Shown here: positions 8,881-20,700 of the stretch, piece after piece | How positions within the stretch are numbered: position 1 is the first letter of the stretch | Layout of the letters: each line of letters begins with the position of its first letter | Origin: Streptomyces echinoruber | GTDB taxonomy: Bacteria; Actinomycetota; Actinomycetes; Streptomycetales; Streptomycetaceae | DNA length: 64,000 bases | NCBI RefSeq assembly: GCF_014651135.1 | Contig: NZ_BMWH01000005.1 | Span: 186,001 to 250,000, forward strand | Reading direction: 5' to 3' | Notes under the pieces: generated by a model | The model's database searches: none | Told to the model about the DNA's origin: nothing | Seen by the model: only the letters and a program-made list of their open reading frames with translations | Position numbers and translations under genes: made by a program

Positions 8881-9121
8881 CCAGCTTGCCGCCGTCGACC
8901 CGGCCGTCACGACGAGGGACTCCGCGGACCTGACGGCCTTCACGGTGGCCGACCGCTCCTACCCGCTGGAGCAGATGACGACGTACGTCGGCGCGTCCGA
9001 AGCCGAGGAGAAGTTCCCGGACCTGCTCGACTCCTGCGTCTGGGCGCTGACGGATCTCTTCCTCGACGCCTCGGTGCCGGGCCCACCCTCGCGACCGGCC
9101 GACGGACGTCTCACCGGGTGA
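8861..9121 (+). pseudogene. Orphan coding fragment fused behind the DUF397 gene
   Basis: From about 8861 to the TGA at 9119-9121 one frame, different from the DUF397 frame, has strongly G/C-biased third positions and a protein-like composition (SADLTAFTVADRSYPLEQM, then EEKFPDLLDSCVWALTDLFL). It has no good start codon: the frame runs back into the end of the DUF397 gene. It therefore looks like the 3' part of a lost gene. An internal GTG near 8931 could give a 63-residue peptide. I do not recognise the family. Confidence 0.4.
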
Positions 9122-9163
9122 CGGTAAGGCTGGCTGACCAGCCTCTTCCACACTCGCGAGTGG

Positions 9164-9517
9164 TCACAGCTCAGGTACGAACAGAGTGAGCCTCAGCAGC
9201 GCGGCGACAGCCAGCACCGTTGGGATGGCGTACCACCACTTGCGTAGCCACGCGGCCTTGACGAACACCCACGTCAGCAGCGCCGTGATGACGGACAGGA
9301 CCAAAGCCAGACCAGAGGCAAAGTTCGAGTGGGCGACAGTCTCGCTGTCCCAGGGGCCAGCGGGCCTGGCCATGTACGCGATAAATGTGACGTAGAGCGC
9401 CAGCAGATGCCCCAGGGTCAGGACCAGTCCGCATGCCGCAGAGCCGATCCGGGCCAGAGCGCTCGGTTCCTTGCCTGCCGGTGCCTGGGAAGTCGAAGGG
9501 TGGGCGTAGCGGCTCAC
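9164..9517 (-). CDS. Small membrane protein, three predicted TM helices
   Basis: 117 residues from GTG 9517. The N-terminal 25 residues are polar (PSTSQAPAGKEPSALAR); then follow three hydrophobic helices: roughly 26-49 (SAACGLVLTLGHLLALYVTF), 66-88 (FASGLALVLSVITALLTWVF) and 95-114 (WYAIPTVLAVAALLRLTLFV). The GTG start overlaps the TGA of the upstream small gene (GTGA), so the two are translationally coupled. No homology to a characterised family is recognised. With the two preceding small genes it forms a three-gene minus-strand operon. Confidence 0.75.
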   Translation of the reverse strand: MSRYAHPSTSQAPAGKEPSALARIGSAACGLVLTLGHLLALYVTFIAYMARPAGPWDSETVAHSNFASGLALVLSVITALLTWVFVKAAWLRKWWYAIPTVLAVAALLRLTLFVPEL

Positions 9518-9740
9518 CGCAGGGCCTCCTTGGCGTCGTCCAGCTTCCGGTCGAAGCCCCGACCATATGCCTGGGCGTTCGGGTCCTGGTAGTAGGGGCC
9601 GCCGTTGTAGCGGGCGGCCGGTTCCTGCATCTGTTCCCGGGTCATCTGTTCCGGTGGTACGTCGGCGAACCCACTCTCCGCCTTCAGATGAGAGCCGGGT
9701 TGGCGTTCTCCAGGAACTCGACGTCCTTACGGTAGGCCAC
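9514..9740 (-). pseudogene. Small gene interrupted by a -1 frameshift in a CCC run
   Basis: The GTG at 9740 opens VAYRKDVEFLENANPALI and then stops (TGA at 9684-9686). In the next frame the protein continues as GSHLKAESGFADVPPEQM and ends KLDDAKEALR at a TGA (9514-9516) that overlaps the GTG of the following gene. Adding one C to the run at 9697-9699 joins the two parts into a 75-residue protein. The overlap and codon bias say that both halves are genuine. It may be a recent mutation, a sequencing indel, or recoding. The tyrosine-rich middle (RYNGGPYYQDPNAQ) and charged C-terminus give no known family. Confidence 0.6.
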
Positions 9741-9746
9741 AGCAGA

Positions 9747-9968
9747 TCACCGATCCCCGGCTTCGATGTAGCGCCCCGACACCAGGACGGAGTTCAACTG
9801 CCTGCGCACTGCGTCGTCGTACTGTGCGTACGTGTTGTTCGCCGACCTGAGCTTGCTGGACAACGCCGCCAGCGGCACGACCGCGTCGGTGTACTGGTCC
9901 TTGGCGTAGCGGGCAAAGGTCTCGACGTTCGAGGCAACATCGGGAGGGGACCGGGGGGCACGGCACAT
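9747..9968 (-). CDS. Small helical protein, function unknown
   Basis: 73 residues from ATG 9968, although the start is uncertain. The sequence is helical and of WXG100-like size (VETFARYAKDQYTDAVVPL, then LRSANNTYAQYDDAVRRQLN) but lacks a clear W-x-G. It ends 6 bp before the next small gene and so begins the three-gene operon that ends with the membrane protein at 9164. The N-terminal Pro/Arg-rich residues may be non-native, and the gene could be a 5'-truncated remnant of a longer ORF. Confidence 0.5.
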   Translation of the reverse strand: MCRAPRSPPDVASNVETFARYAKDQYTDAVVPLAALSSKLRSANNTYAQYDDAVRRQLNSVLVSGRYIEAGDR

Positions 9969-10161
9969 GGTCGCGTTCTCGCCCGCGCGATCCGGGCGGT
10001 CGGAGACGGGACTTGCTCACCGGAACGGGGACGGAGTGACAACAGACACCTCGACCACTACCACTGCATCGGCCTGCGGAACAGCCACGAGCATGCCCGC
10101 CGATCATGCCGGCGCACTGGCAAACTCCAAGATCTCCGACAGAGTCGAGCTGAGGACAGCC

Positions 10162-10365
10162 ATGACCAAACCGCTGAACTGGCAGAAGTCCACCTACTCC
10201 GGCGGGGGCGACGGCGACACCTGCATCGAACTCGCCGCCTCCGCCCCCACCACCCTCCACCTCCGCGAAAGCGACGACCCCGTCACCGTCCTCACCACCA
10301 CACGCGGCCCCCTCGCCCATCTCCTCGACGCCCTGCGTGCCGGCTCACTGGGTTCGTGGGGGTGA
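10162..10365 (+). CDS. DUF397 family protein, orphan paralogue
   Basis: 67 residues from ATG 10162 with a weak GAGGA motif upstream. It is a close paralogue of the 8671-8880 protein: LNWQKSTYSGGGDGDTCIEL, LHLRESDDP and LAHLLDALRAG are shared almost residue for residue. Unlike that copy, it has no XRE-DUF5753 regulator next to it. Its 3' end overlaps the 3' end of grpE by 21 bp, tail to tail. It may be a duplicate that still binds the same regulator, or a decoy. Confidence 0.85.
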   Translation: MTKPLNWQKSTYSGGGDGDTCIELAASAPTTLHLRESDDPVTVLTTTRGPLAHLLDALRAGSLGSWG

Positions 10366-10818
10366 GGCCGGGCCCGTGACCTCCACGGTGGCCGGGCGTA
10401 GGAGCATTTCGCCCAGGCGGTAGCCGGGGCGCAGGACGGCGGTGCAGACCAGGTCCCGGGTGCCGTCGGTGACGTGGTGGGTCAGGGCGTCGTGGCGCGC
10501 GGGGTCGAAGGGTTCGCCCTCCTCGCCGAAGGAGGTCACGCCGAGGGAGCCGAGCCGGGTGCGCAGGGTGTCGGCGATGTCCTTCAGGCCCGGGGTCGCC
10601 GGTTCGTGCTCCAGCGCGCGGTCGACGGCGTCCAGGACGGGCAGCAGGGCACGCACCACGTTGGCCACCGCGATCTCGCGCACGGCCAGGCGGTCGCGCC
10701 GTACCCGCTTGCGGTAGTTGTCGTACTCGGCCTTCACCCGCTGCAGGTCGGCGGTGCGTTCCTCCAGCAGCCGCTGCAGCCGGGCGGCGTCCGTGCCCTG
10801 CGGCCGGCCACTGGTCAT
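10345..10818 (-). CDS. grpE: GrpE nucleotide exchange factor
   Basis: 157 residues. Coiled-coil N-terminus (LQRLLEERTADLQRVKAEYDN) followed by YRKRVRRDRL, the conserved VVRALLPVLDAVDRAL segment and the beta-domain (DPARHDALTHHV, VLRPGYRLGEMLLRPATVEV). GrpE releases ADP from DnaK. The protein is shorter than typical GrpE (about 200) because it lacks an acidic N-terminal tail. Start ATG 10818 is 2 bp after the dnaK stop, so grpE is the last gene of the J-domain gene-dnaK-grpE operon and probably translated by coupling. Confidence 0.93.
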   Translation of the reverse strand: MTSGRPQGTDAARLQRLLEERTADLQRVKAEYDNYRKRVRRDRLAVREIAVANVVRALLPVLDAVDRALEHEPATPGLKDIADTLRTRLGSLGVTSFGEEGEPFDPARHDALTHHVTDGTRDLVCTAVLRPGYRLGEMLLRPATVEVTGPASPPRTQ

Positions 10819-10820
10819 CG

Positions 10821-12716
<1,896 letters not shown>

Positions 12717-12774
12717 CTGGGTTCTCCCTCCTGGAGCTGCTCCTCGAACTCGAGTTCCCCGAGCCGGTCGGGCG

Positions 12775-12872
12775 GATCGTGCGTGGCGGTGCGGGGTGGT
12801 GTGGAGTGGTGCGGGACGGTGTGGGGTGGTGCGGACGGTGTGGGGTTGTGTGCAGTGGTGCGGGGCGGTGCG
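12775..12872. repeat. GTG-rich low-complexity stretch
   Basis: Between dnaK and the J-domain gene lies about 100 bp built from variants of ggtgcgg, ggtgtgg and gtggtgcgg. It does not encode a plausible protein. It makes the spacing between the two genes unusually large for an operon. Confidence 0.7.
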
Positions 12873-12890
12873 TGGCCGGGGCGCGCCGAC

Positions 12891-13349
12891 TCAGCGGTTC
12901 GGCTCCCAGTGGACCGGGCCCGCCCGCAGGGGCGGCTCGCGGACCGGGACGCCCGGGACGCCGAGCGGGACACCGAGCGCGACGAACGCGGCGAACGCGG
13001 TGGGGTGGCGGCGGTACGCCGCGGGGCGGTACGCCGGGGCGCGCACCGGCGGCGGCTCGTCCGCGCGGCCGTACGCCCGCTCGCTCCTCCGGCCGCGGCC
13101 CCGGCCGTTCCTCCGCTCGTGTCTCTGGTCGTAGGCCGCGCGCCGCACGGGGTCGCGGAGCACGTCGTACGCCTCCCGCACCTCCCCGAAGCGCGCGGCG
13201 GTGTCGGCGTCGACGTTGGTGTCGGGGCGCAGCTCCCGGACCCGGGCGCGGAAGGCGGAGGTGATCGCCTCGGCGGTGGCCGAGGGCTCCACGCCCAGCA
13301 CCGCGTACGGATCCGGCGCCGGGTCACCGGCGTACGGCATCGGCATCAC
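12891..13349 (-). CDS. J-domain (DnaJ-like) protein with RPD in place of HPD
   Basis: 152 residues from GTG 13349 (GGAGGT 6 nt upstream; an ATG follows directly). A J-domain occupies residues 12-75: DPYAVLGVEPSATAEAI, FRARVRELRPDTNVDAD, RFGEVREAYDVLRDPVRRAA. The catalytic HPD tripeptide that stimulates Hsp70 ATPase appears here as RPD. The C-terminus is Arg/Tyr/Pro-rich with no zinc-finger or client-binding domains, so this is a type III J-protein. It is the first gene of the operon with dnaK and grpE and lies behind the HAIR-like element. Loss of the His predicts weak or absent classical ATPase stimulation. Confidence 0.85.
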   Translation of the reverse strand: MMPMPYAGDPAPDPYAVLGVEPSATAEAITSAFRARVRELRPDTNVDADTAARFGEVREAYDVLRDPVRRAAYDQRHERRNGRGRGRRSERAYGRADEPPPVRAPAYRPAAYRRHPTAFAAFVALGVPLGVPGVPVREPPLRAGPVHWEPNR

Positions 13350-13405
13350 CAGCCACCTCCCCGCCTGGTGCGACCTGCGGTTAGGACTCAGGTTGCCTAC
13401 TAGCC

Positions 13406-13435
13406 TGAATAAAACTTGAGCGCCCCATTGTCAAG
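13406..13435 (-). promoter_or_regulatory. Heat-shock promoter with overlapping HAIR-like HspR operator
   Basis: On the minus strand TTGACA (13429-13434) and TATTCA (13406-13411) are separated by exactly 17 bp. Overlapping the -35 is CTTGAGC, 7 bp, TGTCAAG (13415-13435), close to the HAIR consensus CTTGAGT-N7-ACTCAAG bound by HspR in Streptomyces. The site lies 57 bp upstream of the J-domain gene and would let HspR repress the J-dnaK-grpE operon. Confidence 0.7.
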
Positions 13436-13536
13436 GTCTTGCGATGGGGCATACGGGAAGGGGAGAGAATGGAGAGGGATGACGGAAAGGGGCGGACAGC
13501 CCGACCGCAGTGCCGACCGACAGGAGGTGCGGACCG

Positions 13537-13911
13537 GTGATCACCGAACTCGCCGTGGAACGGGTCGAATTCACCTGCGGCTCGTGCTGGCACCGCTGGA
13601 GCGTCGACTACGACGTCCAGCGCTATGTGGACGACCGGGGAGAGGAGTGGGAGGCCTTCTACCGGGACAACGCACCCGTCCCCTCGCCCTACACCCCGCA
13701 GGGCGCCCCGCCCTGCGAGTACTGCGGCCGCCACTGGGTCGGCCGCCTCGTCGCCCGCCGCCCCGTCCCGCTGCCGGGCCCCGACGCGCCCCGCGACCGT
13801 GTCCCGGCCGAGGGCACTCACCGCCCGGAGCGCCACGAGGCGCCCCTGCTGGAGTCCGGCGGGCACCCGCAGCCGGCGGCGGTCCCGGAGGGCGAGCGGA
13901 CCCGGCGGTGA
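13537..13911 (+). CDS. Small Cys-rich (zinc-ribbon-like) protein
   Basis: 124 residues from GTG 13537, with a strong AGGAGG 9 nt upstream. The first 75 residues are conserved-looking: ELAVERVEFTCGSCWHRWSV, then VQRYVDDRGEEWEAFYRDNA, then PPCEYCGRHWVGRLV. The CGSC and CEYC pairs could bind one zinc. The C-terminal 45 residues are Pro/Arg/Glu-rich and probably disordered. Similar small proteins are widespread in Streptomyces with no assigned function. It is divergent from the J-dnaK-grpE operon, so its promoter shares the HAIR-containing region, which hints at heat-shock co-regulation. Confidence 0.75.
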   Translation: MITELAVERVEFTCGSCWHRWSVDYDVQRYVDDRGEEWEAFYRDNAPVPSPYTPQGAPPCEYCGRHWVGRLVARRPVPLPGPDAPRDRVPAEGTHRPERHEAPLLESGGHPQPAAVPEGERTRR

Positions 13912-13926
13912 GACCACGGGCGCCGC

Positions 13927-13986
13927 TGAGGCGGCCGCTTCCGGGGTGAGGCGGCCGCTTCCGGGGTGAGGCGGCTGCTTCCGGGG
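13927..13986. repeat. Three tandem 20-bp repeats downstream of the Cys-rich gene
   Basis: Unit tgaggcggccgcttccgggg at 13927, 13947 and 13967, the last with one change. They start 16 bp after the stop codon. With the 15-bp repeats at 14071 they fill the 427-bp region between 13911 and 14339, in which I see no gene. Confidence 0.9.
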
Positions 13987-14070
13987 CGGAACGATCTCCC
14001 GGTCGTCGTCCGGGACGCACAGCCGGGGGGAACAGCCGGGAGGAACAGCACGTCGCAGTCGGGCCACAGC

Positions 14071-14155
14071 CGGCCGACCGCCGAGTGACCGACCGCCGGG
14101 TGACCGACCGCCGGGTGGCCGACCGCCGGGTGACCGACCGCCGGGTGACCGACGG
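14071..14155. repeat. Tandem 15-bp repeats
   Basis: Unit tgaccgaccgccggg starts at 14086, 14101, 14116 (one change), 14131 and, degenerate, 14146; a related copy precedes at 14071. The translated frames give simple periodic peptides, so this is non-coding low-complexity DNA. Confidence 0.85.
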
Positions 14156-14267
14156 CCTTGGTGCGGTGGCCGGGCGCGTGCATCGGGCGGATCTCCCGGA
14201 TCGTTCGAGCAGCGGTCCGGGCGGTGACCTGGTCAGGGATTCGGGCAGTGATCCGGACAGAGAAAAG

Positions 14268-14299
14268 CCCGGTTCCCCGACCCGTGGCGGGGAACCGGG
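14268..14299 (-). terminator. Rho-independent-type hairpin after the small membrane gene
   Basis: cccggttccccg (14268-14279) pairs perfectly with cggggaaccggg (14288-14299) around an 8-nt loop. On the minus strand the hairpin is followed by GCTTTTCT, and it lies 40 bp after the stop of the 65-residue membrane protein gene. Confidence 0.8.
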
Positions 14300-14338
14300 C
14301 GCGGCCCGGGTGCGGCCGTGCGACCGTGCGACCGGCGC

Positions 14339-14536
14339 TCAGCGGCCGAGCGAAGTGCCCTCGCGTTTCACGCCGGAGACGGCGGTCAGGTAGACGATGC
14401 CGCTGCTGACGTAGTGGGACGCCTCCGCCACCGTCGCGTGTCCGGTGAGGATCAGGGCGGCCCCGATACCCATGGCGCCCAGGACGGCGCCGAACCGGGC
14501 CACCGACTCCACGGGCTTGTCGGCCGAAAGCTTCAT
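14339..14536 (-). CDS. 65-residue membrane protein downstream of the NACHT gene
   Basis: ATG 14536 with AGGAG 9 nt upstream. The polar start (KLSADKPVESVAR) is followed by two hydrophobic segments, about 14-31 (FGAVLGAMGIGAALILTG) and 37-54 (AEASHYVSSGIVYLTAVS), then a basic tail (GVKREGTSLGR). It has no signal cleavage site and no known family. It lies 217 bp after the stop of the 2050-residue NACHT protein on the same strand and ends at a strong terminator, so it may be the last gene of that operon or have its own promoter. A small membrane effector or an inhibitor of the NACHT protein are possibilities, but this is inference from position alone. Confidence 0.75.
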   Translation of the reverse strand: MKLSADKPVESVARFGAVLGAMGIGAALILTGHATVAEASHYVSSGIVYLTAVSGVKREGTSLGR

Positions 14537-14753
14537 GGTCTCCCACTCCTTACGTCGCGCCGCCCCGCCCCTCGGTGCAGCGGCTTCAGCGACTTCGACG
14601 CTATGGCCGGAAGATCCCCGCGCCTTCTCCGTGCCTTCCCCGCGTGCTCCTTCCTCGTTCGTTTCTCGTTCGTTCGCTTCTCGTTCGCTCGTTTCCCGGC
14701 CGCCGCTTCTCCTGGCCGCTTCTTCCGGTCGCCGCTTCTCCCGTGCGCCGGGG

Positions 14754-17700
14754 TCACGCTCCGCCGGAGCGCAGCAGATGCAGCAGTTCCACGGCGTGCT
14801 GCCGGACCTCGTCGTACAGGCCGGTGAAGACGCTGCGGACCTCTTGGGGGTAGTCGGGCAGGGTCGCCTCCAGCAGCGCCTGTGCGGACTGGCTGTCGTC
14901 GGCGTCGATGAGCTCCTCGAACCGCCGCTTCTGGGCACTGTTCATTCTGCGGAAGAGCCTCGCGCCGACCCGTATCTCACCCAGGTCGTAGATCGCCCAG
15001 CTCAGAAGGTTCGACTCCGCGGGGGTGAGGGCGTCCGGGAATCCGAGCGCGGCCCAGGTGAGGGGGGCCATGCGCTTGAGTCGCGGCGGGGCGCTCACGG
15101 CTGTCGCCCGGGCCGACGCCAGCAGGGGCAGCCGGGAGGTCACCAGGGTCACGATGGTGTCGGTGGGGGCGGCGTGCCGGGACCACGGGCCACGTCGCCT
15201 GGGGCCCAGGCGGTGCGTGCTGAGGATGGTGCCCTCCAGCGACCACCGGTCCGACCCGGCCGACGCGGGGGGATACCCGGAGCCGACGACGAGGAGTTCG
15301 TCGAGCAGACCGAACAACGGCCGGGCGAGTGTGTCCCCCTCGCGCGCCCGGGCGGCCAGCAGGCCGGCGGCCCGGGAGACGGGCAGCGCGCACGCGGGAC
15401 TGTTCCTGGTCGCCCGCACGAGGAAGTGACCGGCCAGCAGGGCGGCTTCGACATGCTCGCCGAAGAGCACGGGCTCGACGACCGGCGGTTCGACCTTCCA
15501 CACCGCGGGCGGCGGCTGTTTCAGGAGCTCCACCATCTTCTGCCGGAAGACGTCCACGTCCCGGCACTCGGCGATGAGCCGGGGCACGAAGGACGGGTCG
15601 CCGCCGGACAGTTGGGCACCGAGGCAGAGGCTGGACCACCGGACGCTGTAACTCTCCTCGTCCTTGGCCCCGACGGCGAGGCGGGCCGCGAGGCCCAAGG
15701 CGCGGCCGCGGGCGGCGAACGCCGCGGGCGCGCGGTCGGCCGCGGCTCTCAGCAGAGCCAGCGCGGCCCGGCGCTGCCGCCAGGTCCCGGACGGGTCGTC
15801 CAGCAGCGACGCCGTCTGCCGGATCAGCGCGTCCATCCCGCGGGACGAGGCGCCGAGGGCCGCGCCGAGCACGGCGGGGAGGGAGGAGATCGGCGTCCCG
15901 GCGCGAGTCCTGGCCGTTTCCGACCGCGTCGACAGGGCCCACACGAGGGCCTGTACGCAGCTCGCGTCGCCGGACGTGTGCGCGGTGAGCTCGGCCAGGA
16001 CCCGGTGCGGTTCCACCTCGTCGGCCAGGTCCAGCAGCGCCATGCCACCGGCCAGCCGGCGGGCGACCCGGGTGTCCTGCCGGTGGGAGCGGACCAGGGC
16101 GGCACGGGCGAGGTCCCGCAGCGCCGCCGTGTGCGACCAGTTCCCCCGGTCGCGGTGCAGGTGGGCGGCGCACGCCCGGACCCCGGCGGCGACGAACTCC
16201 AGGTCGCGGGAGCTGCCCAGCGACTCCAGCACGAGAGGGATCCGGCCCGCCGCGGCGGCCTCGGCGACGAAGAGCTCGAGAACCTCGTGCCCGAGCGCGG
16301 CCGGGCGCGTCTCCTCCGCCAGGGCGGCCAGCAGCGCCAGATCCATCCCCAGCGGGGGCAGGGTCGCGATGTCGAACCAGGAGCAGGCGTCCAGGAACCG
16401 GGCCGCCTCGGCCTCCGTCATGTCCGCCAGCCGCCGCAGTCCCTCGGCGGCGGCCTCCGGAGACAGCCGCGGCACGTTCACGCACCCCGGGTCGCGGCTG
16501 ACGGAGAGCATCCACTCCACGGAGTCGCTGACGAGGGTGTGCACGAAGAACGCGTGCGCGGACGCCGAGGGCAGGTCTCCTGCCTCGGCAAGGGCCCTTT
16601 GGTGCGCGACGGACCGGGCCACGGTCCGCGGCGGGACGCAGGCCGAGCGGTGGGGCAGGGTGAGCGCCGAGACGGCTCGCCGGCGCAGCAGTTCCCCGTG
16701 GCCCGTCAGGGCGCCGGCGACCACGTCGTAGCGCCGGGGCGGGAGGTGCCGGCCGGGCAGCCTGGACAGCACGATGTTCGCCAGGACGGAGAACTCGTCC
16801 CCCTCGTTCTCCCCATCCCCATCCCCCTCCTTCCCCTCGTCCTTCCCGTCACCCTCATCCTCCCCGTCACCCTCGTCCTCCTCGTCCCCGGTGTGGGAGG
16901 CGATGCGCTCCAACCGGTGGATCAGCTCGTCCGACGGGTCGGGCGGCAGCGCGACCCAGGGGACGAGGGACCGCGCCGCCTGCCGCTCCTCGTCCGAGCC
17001 GGTGTCGAGGAGCGCCCGCAGCACGTGGGTGGCGTCGACCGTCAACTCGATGAACCGGCCCGCGGCGGCGGTACGGCGGAGCAGCGCGAACGCCTCGGAG
17101 GTGGTGTCGGCGGAGCCGCGCACCCGCAGCCGCTGCCATGCCAGTGCGGTGAGAAGGCGCTGCCGCTCCGGTGGAACGGTCTGCCGCAGCAGGGCGCGCG
17201 CCGCGGCGTCGGGCAGGCCCGCCGACCAGGCGTCGCGCTCGGCCGGGGGCGGGAAGAAGACGGGCAGGTCGACGAAGAACCGGGCGGCGGACAGCAGGTC
17301 GATCCGCTCGGCCTGGAACTCCGCGCGCAGCCAGTCCTTCGTACGCCGGGGGGCAAGCTGGTAGGCCGCGGCCGCCAGCGCCGAGAGGTCCGCGCCCTCG
17401 GCGTGGCGGCATTCCTCCAACAGGGCCCCCGCCAACCGGTCCTCGGCACCGGCCAGTGCCTCCGGTCCCTGTCCGCGCACGCCTTCCAGGAACCAGCGCA
17501 CCACGGTCCGCAGCACCGGGTCGACCCGGTTCGCCACCATTTTCAGCAGCGCGTTCACCCGCGGGGCGTGCGCGGCCAGCAGGTCGGCGGTGCCGGCGTA
17601 CTCGGTGTTCAGCAGCGTGCCGATCGGCCGGAACCGGGACTCCACCGGTCTTCCGGCGGCCCGCAGCCGTTCGACGGCGTCCGCGCGGATCGCCACCGCC

Positions 17701-20700
17701 CTCGGCGACCGGTCCCAGCGACGGCACGCCGCGTCCAGTCCTTCCAGGAGGCTTTCCCGCCGGATCTCCAGCAGCGCGCAGACCTCCGTCGCGAACCTCG
17801 CCCGCTCCGGCCGGTGCAGCGCGGCCTCCAGGCGCGGCAGCACCAGGTCGGGCCGTGCCTCGTGCAGGGTGCGCAGCAGTTCCCGTATCCGGGCGGCCAG
17901 GGGCAGGTAACCGCGCGCCTCCGCCTCGGTGCCGGCGGCGAGCAGTTCGTCGGTGACCCTCCTCACGGATTTCGGCAGCCGGTACGGCATTTCCGTCAGG
18001 CAGTAGGCGGTGAAGAGGAGATCGCGGTGGACGAGGTCCTCGTGCTCCGAACCGTGGTCGAGCACCTCGGCGAGCACGGCGTCGATCTCGCTCCGCCGGT
18101 TCTTGCAGACCAGTGCCATCGCCATGGCGGACACGTCGAGCCAGCGCGGATCGTGCAGGCGGCGCCGCAGGTGGGCGCGGAACCCGTCCGGTGAGCGGGT
18201 GAGTTCGTAGGCCGCGAGGAACTCCTGGAACGTCAGGTGCAGGAACCGGAAGCGGTCCTCGGACACCTCCACCAGCAGGCCGGACGCCTCACGGGCCGCG
18301 GCGAGGAAGTCGTCCACGTGGGCGGCGAGGCCCGGGGCGACCGCCGGCGCGGCCGACGTGGTCGGCGTGGTCGGCATGGTCGGCGTGGTCGGCGCGGCCG
18401 GTGCGGCCGGCGCGGACGGCGCGGACGGCGCGGCCAGCATGGTCGGCGCGGACGGCGCGTGGGCGCCGGGTCCGGCGTCGTCGGCGCCCACGACCCGGGG
18501 CAGTGACGCGACGAGCTGGGACCGCACCTCCTCCAGGGTCGCCACGCCGTTGGACCGGTGCTCGTGCAGCCACAGGGCGAGCGGCCCCATGACCTCGATG
18601 ACGTCCTCCAGGCTCCAGGTGTGCTGCCTGCGCTCGATCAGCGCCCGGCACGCGTCCTCGTACACGCCGACGCGCTGGGAGGGCAGGTGGCCGCCTTCCC
18701 GCAGGAGGGTCGCCAGCACCGTGAGCAGCAACGGGTTGGTGGCGATACGGGCCACGCCGGGGCGTGCCTGGATCGACGCGTTCAGGTTCTCGGCGTCGGC
18801 CGCCGCGCGCCGCTGGATCTCCTCGTCCGTCGCGTGGCCGACCAGGGCCCGGAAACGCTGCACCGCCAGGCACCAGTTCGCGCAGAACCTCTTGATCATG
18901 GCGGGGGTCAGCTCTTTGATCCGCACCAGCGTGTAGCGGCTGTCGAGCGCCGTCTCCCGGTACCCGCTGATCCGGCTGGTGACCACGATCTGGTTGCCGC
19001 CGGACTCGGCCGGCGCGGACGGGCGGACCCGCCACCACTGCCGTGCCCCCGGATGCGGAGCGGGGCTCAGGGCGGTGGGACTGTGCGGATCGGCGATGTG
19101 GTCGGCGACGAACGACTCGATGTCCTGACGCACCCGTACCCGCAGACCGCGGTCGGCTATCTCGTCCAGGCCGTCCAGCAGGACGAGAGCCCGCCCCGCC
19201 CGCAGGTGGGCGCGGATCAGGGCGGCGCGCCGCTCCGCCGGGCCGTCGAGCGGCTCGTCGAGCAGGGGATGCGTCCCCAGGAAGTCCAGCAGTCCCGACG
19301 CTTTGTCCGGCTTGCCCAGTGTTCTGCCCGGCTTGCCCGGCGTTCTGCCCGGCGCTTTGCCCGCCTCCCCGTCCGCCTGCCGCCGCACGTGCTCGGCGTA
19401 GTCCGCGATGCGGACCAGGACGGGCAGCCGGGCCGGGCCGAGATCGACCTCCTCGACGTCGAGTCCCAGCCGCTCGCCCGGTACGACGACCCGCTCCTCG
19501 CCCGCGGCCAGCGCGTGCGCGTGGTTCAGGGCGAGCCACTGCAGCAGCGTGGACTTGCCCGCGCCGGGATCGCCCAGGATGACCGCCCACCGCTTCTCCC
19601 GGACGAGGGTCGCCAGGTCGATGACGGGGCGGACGGACGGCAGGACCGGCATCCCGGCCGCACCGGGCGCCGCCGGCTCACCCGACGTCCCCATCTCCTC
19701 CAGCACGCCCGCCGCACCCAGGGCGAGGACCGTGGGGCCGTCCTCCCGGCCGGCCTCCGCACCGGTGCCGTACCCGGGTTCGCCGTCGGGCTCGTCGTCC
19801 CCGGCCTCGCGCTCGGCCCACCGCGTCACCGGGTCCGGCATGTCCAGGGTGAGGGCGATGTACACGTCGTCGAGCGGGACGATCACGTCCTGCGTGAGCT
19901 GGCTGCGCCGGATGTGGCGCGGGTCGACCATCGCGCACCGGCGCACGTACTCCGCGACGTACGCCTCCCGGGCCTCCCGGGTCTCCTGGTCCTCTCCCGG
20001 GTCGGCCGCTTCCCCGTCCTCTCCCGGGTCGCCCGCCTCCCGGTCCTCCCCCGGGACGCCCGCTTCCCGGTCCTCCCCCGGGCCGGCCACCGACGCGTCC
20101 GCCGATGTGTTCGCCGATGTGTTCGCCGATGTGTTCGCCGATGTGTTCGCCGGTGTGCCCGCCGGTGCGTCCGGAAGGAGCGGCGGAACGGCCACCAATC
20201 CACCCGGCTCGCCCACCGCCGCCCGCAACCGGGGCAGCCGTTCGTCCCCCGGGTCCGCCTCCGCGAGCAGGTCCACGACCTCGGCTGCCCGGCGCCGCGC
20301 GTCACCCGGCTGCCCGAGCAGCGCCCCGCACAACGCCGCGAGCAGATCGCGGTAGGTGCGCTCCCACTTGTCGAACTCGGCGGGGCACTGCACGTACGGG
20401 TGCCGGTCGGCGAGCGGGACATACGGGGTCCACAGGCGCAGCGCGTCCTCCCACGCCTCGATCGCCGCCGGAGGGTCACCGGCCACCAGGTCGCGGCCTC
20501 GGCGGTACCCCGCGACGAAGCGGTGCGCGTCGACGGCCTCGAAGTCCAGGTCGAGCAGCCGGTAGGAAGCGCCGTTGCGCCCGGAACTGACACCGCATCC
20601 GGCCTCGCGGAGGACCGAGCGGAGCGAGGAGATCTTCTTCCCCACCGCGGAGGCGAGCACCTCCTCGCCGTCCGGCCACGGCCACGCCCACGTCCTGCCC

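Noticed and set aside
14071..14155. Repeat peptide VGHPA / TDRRV encoded by the 15-bp array
   Set aside because: No start signal or conserved sequence; purely the translation of a tandem repeat.
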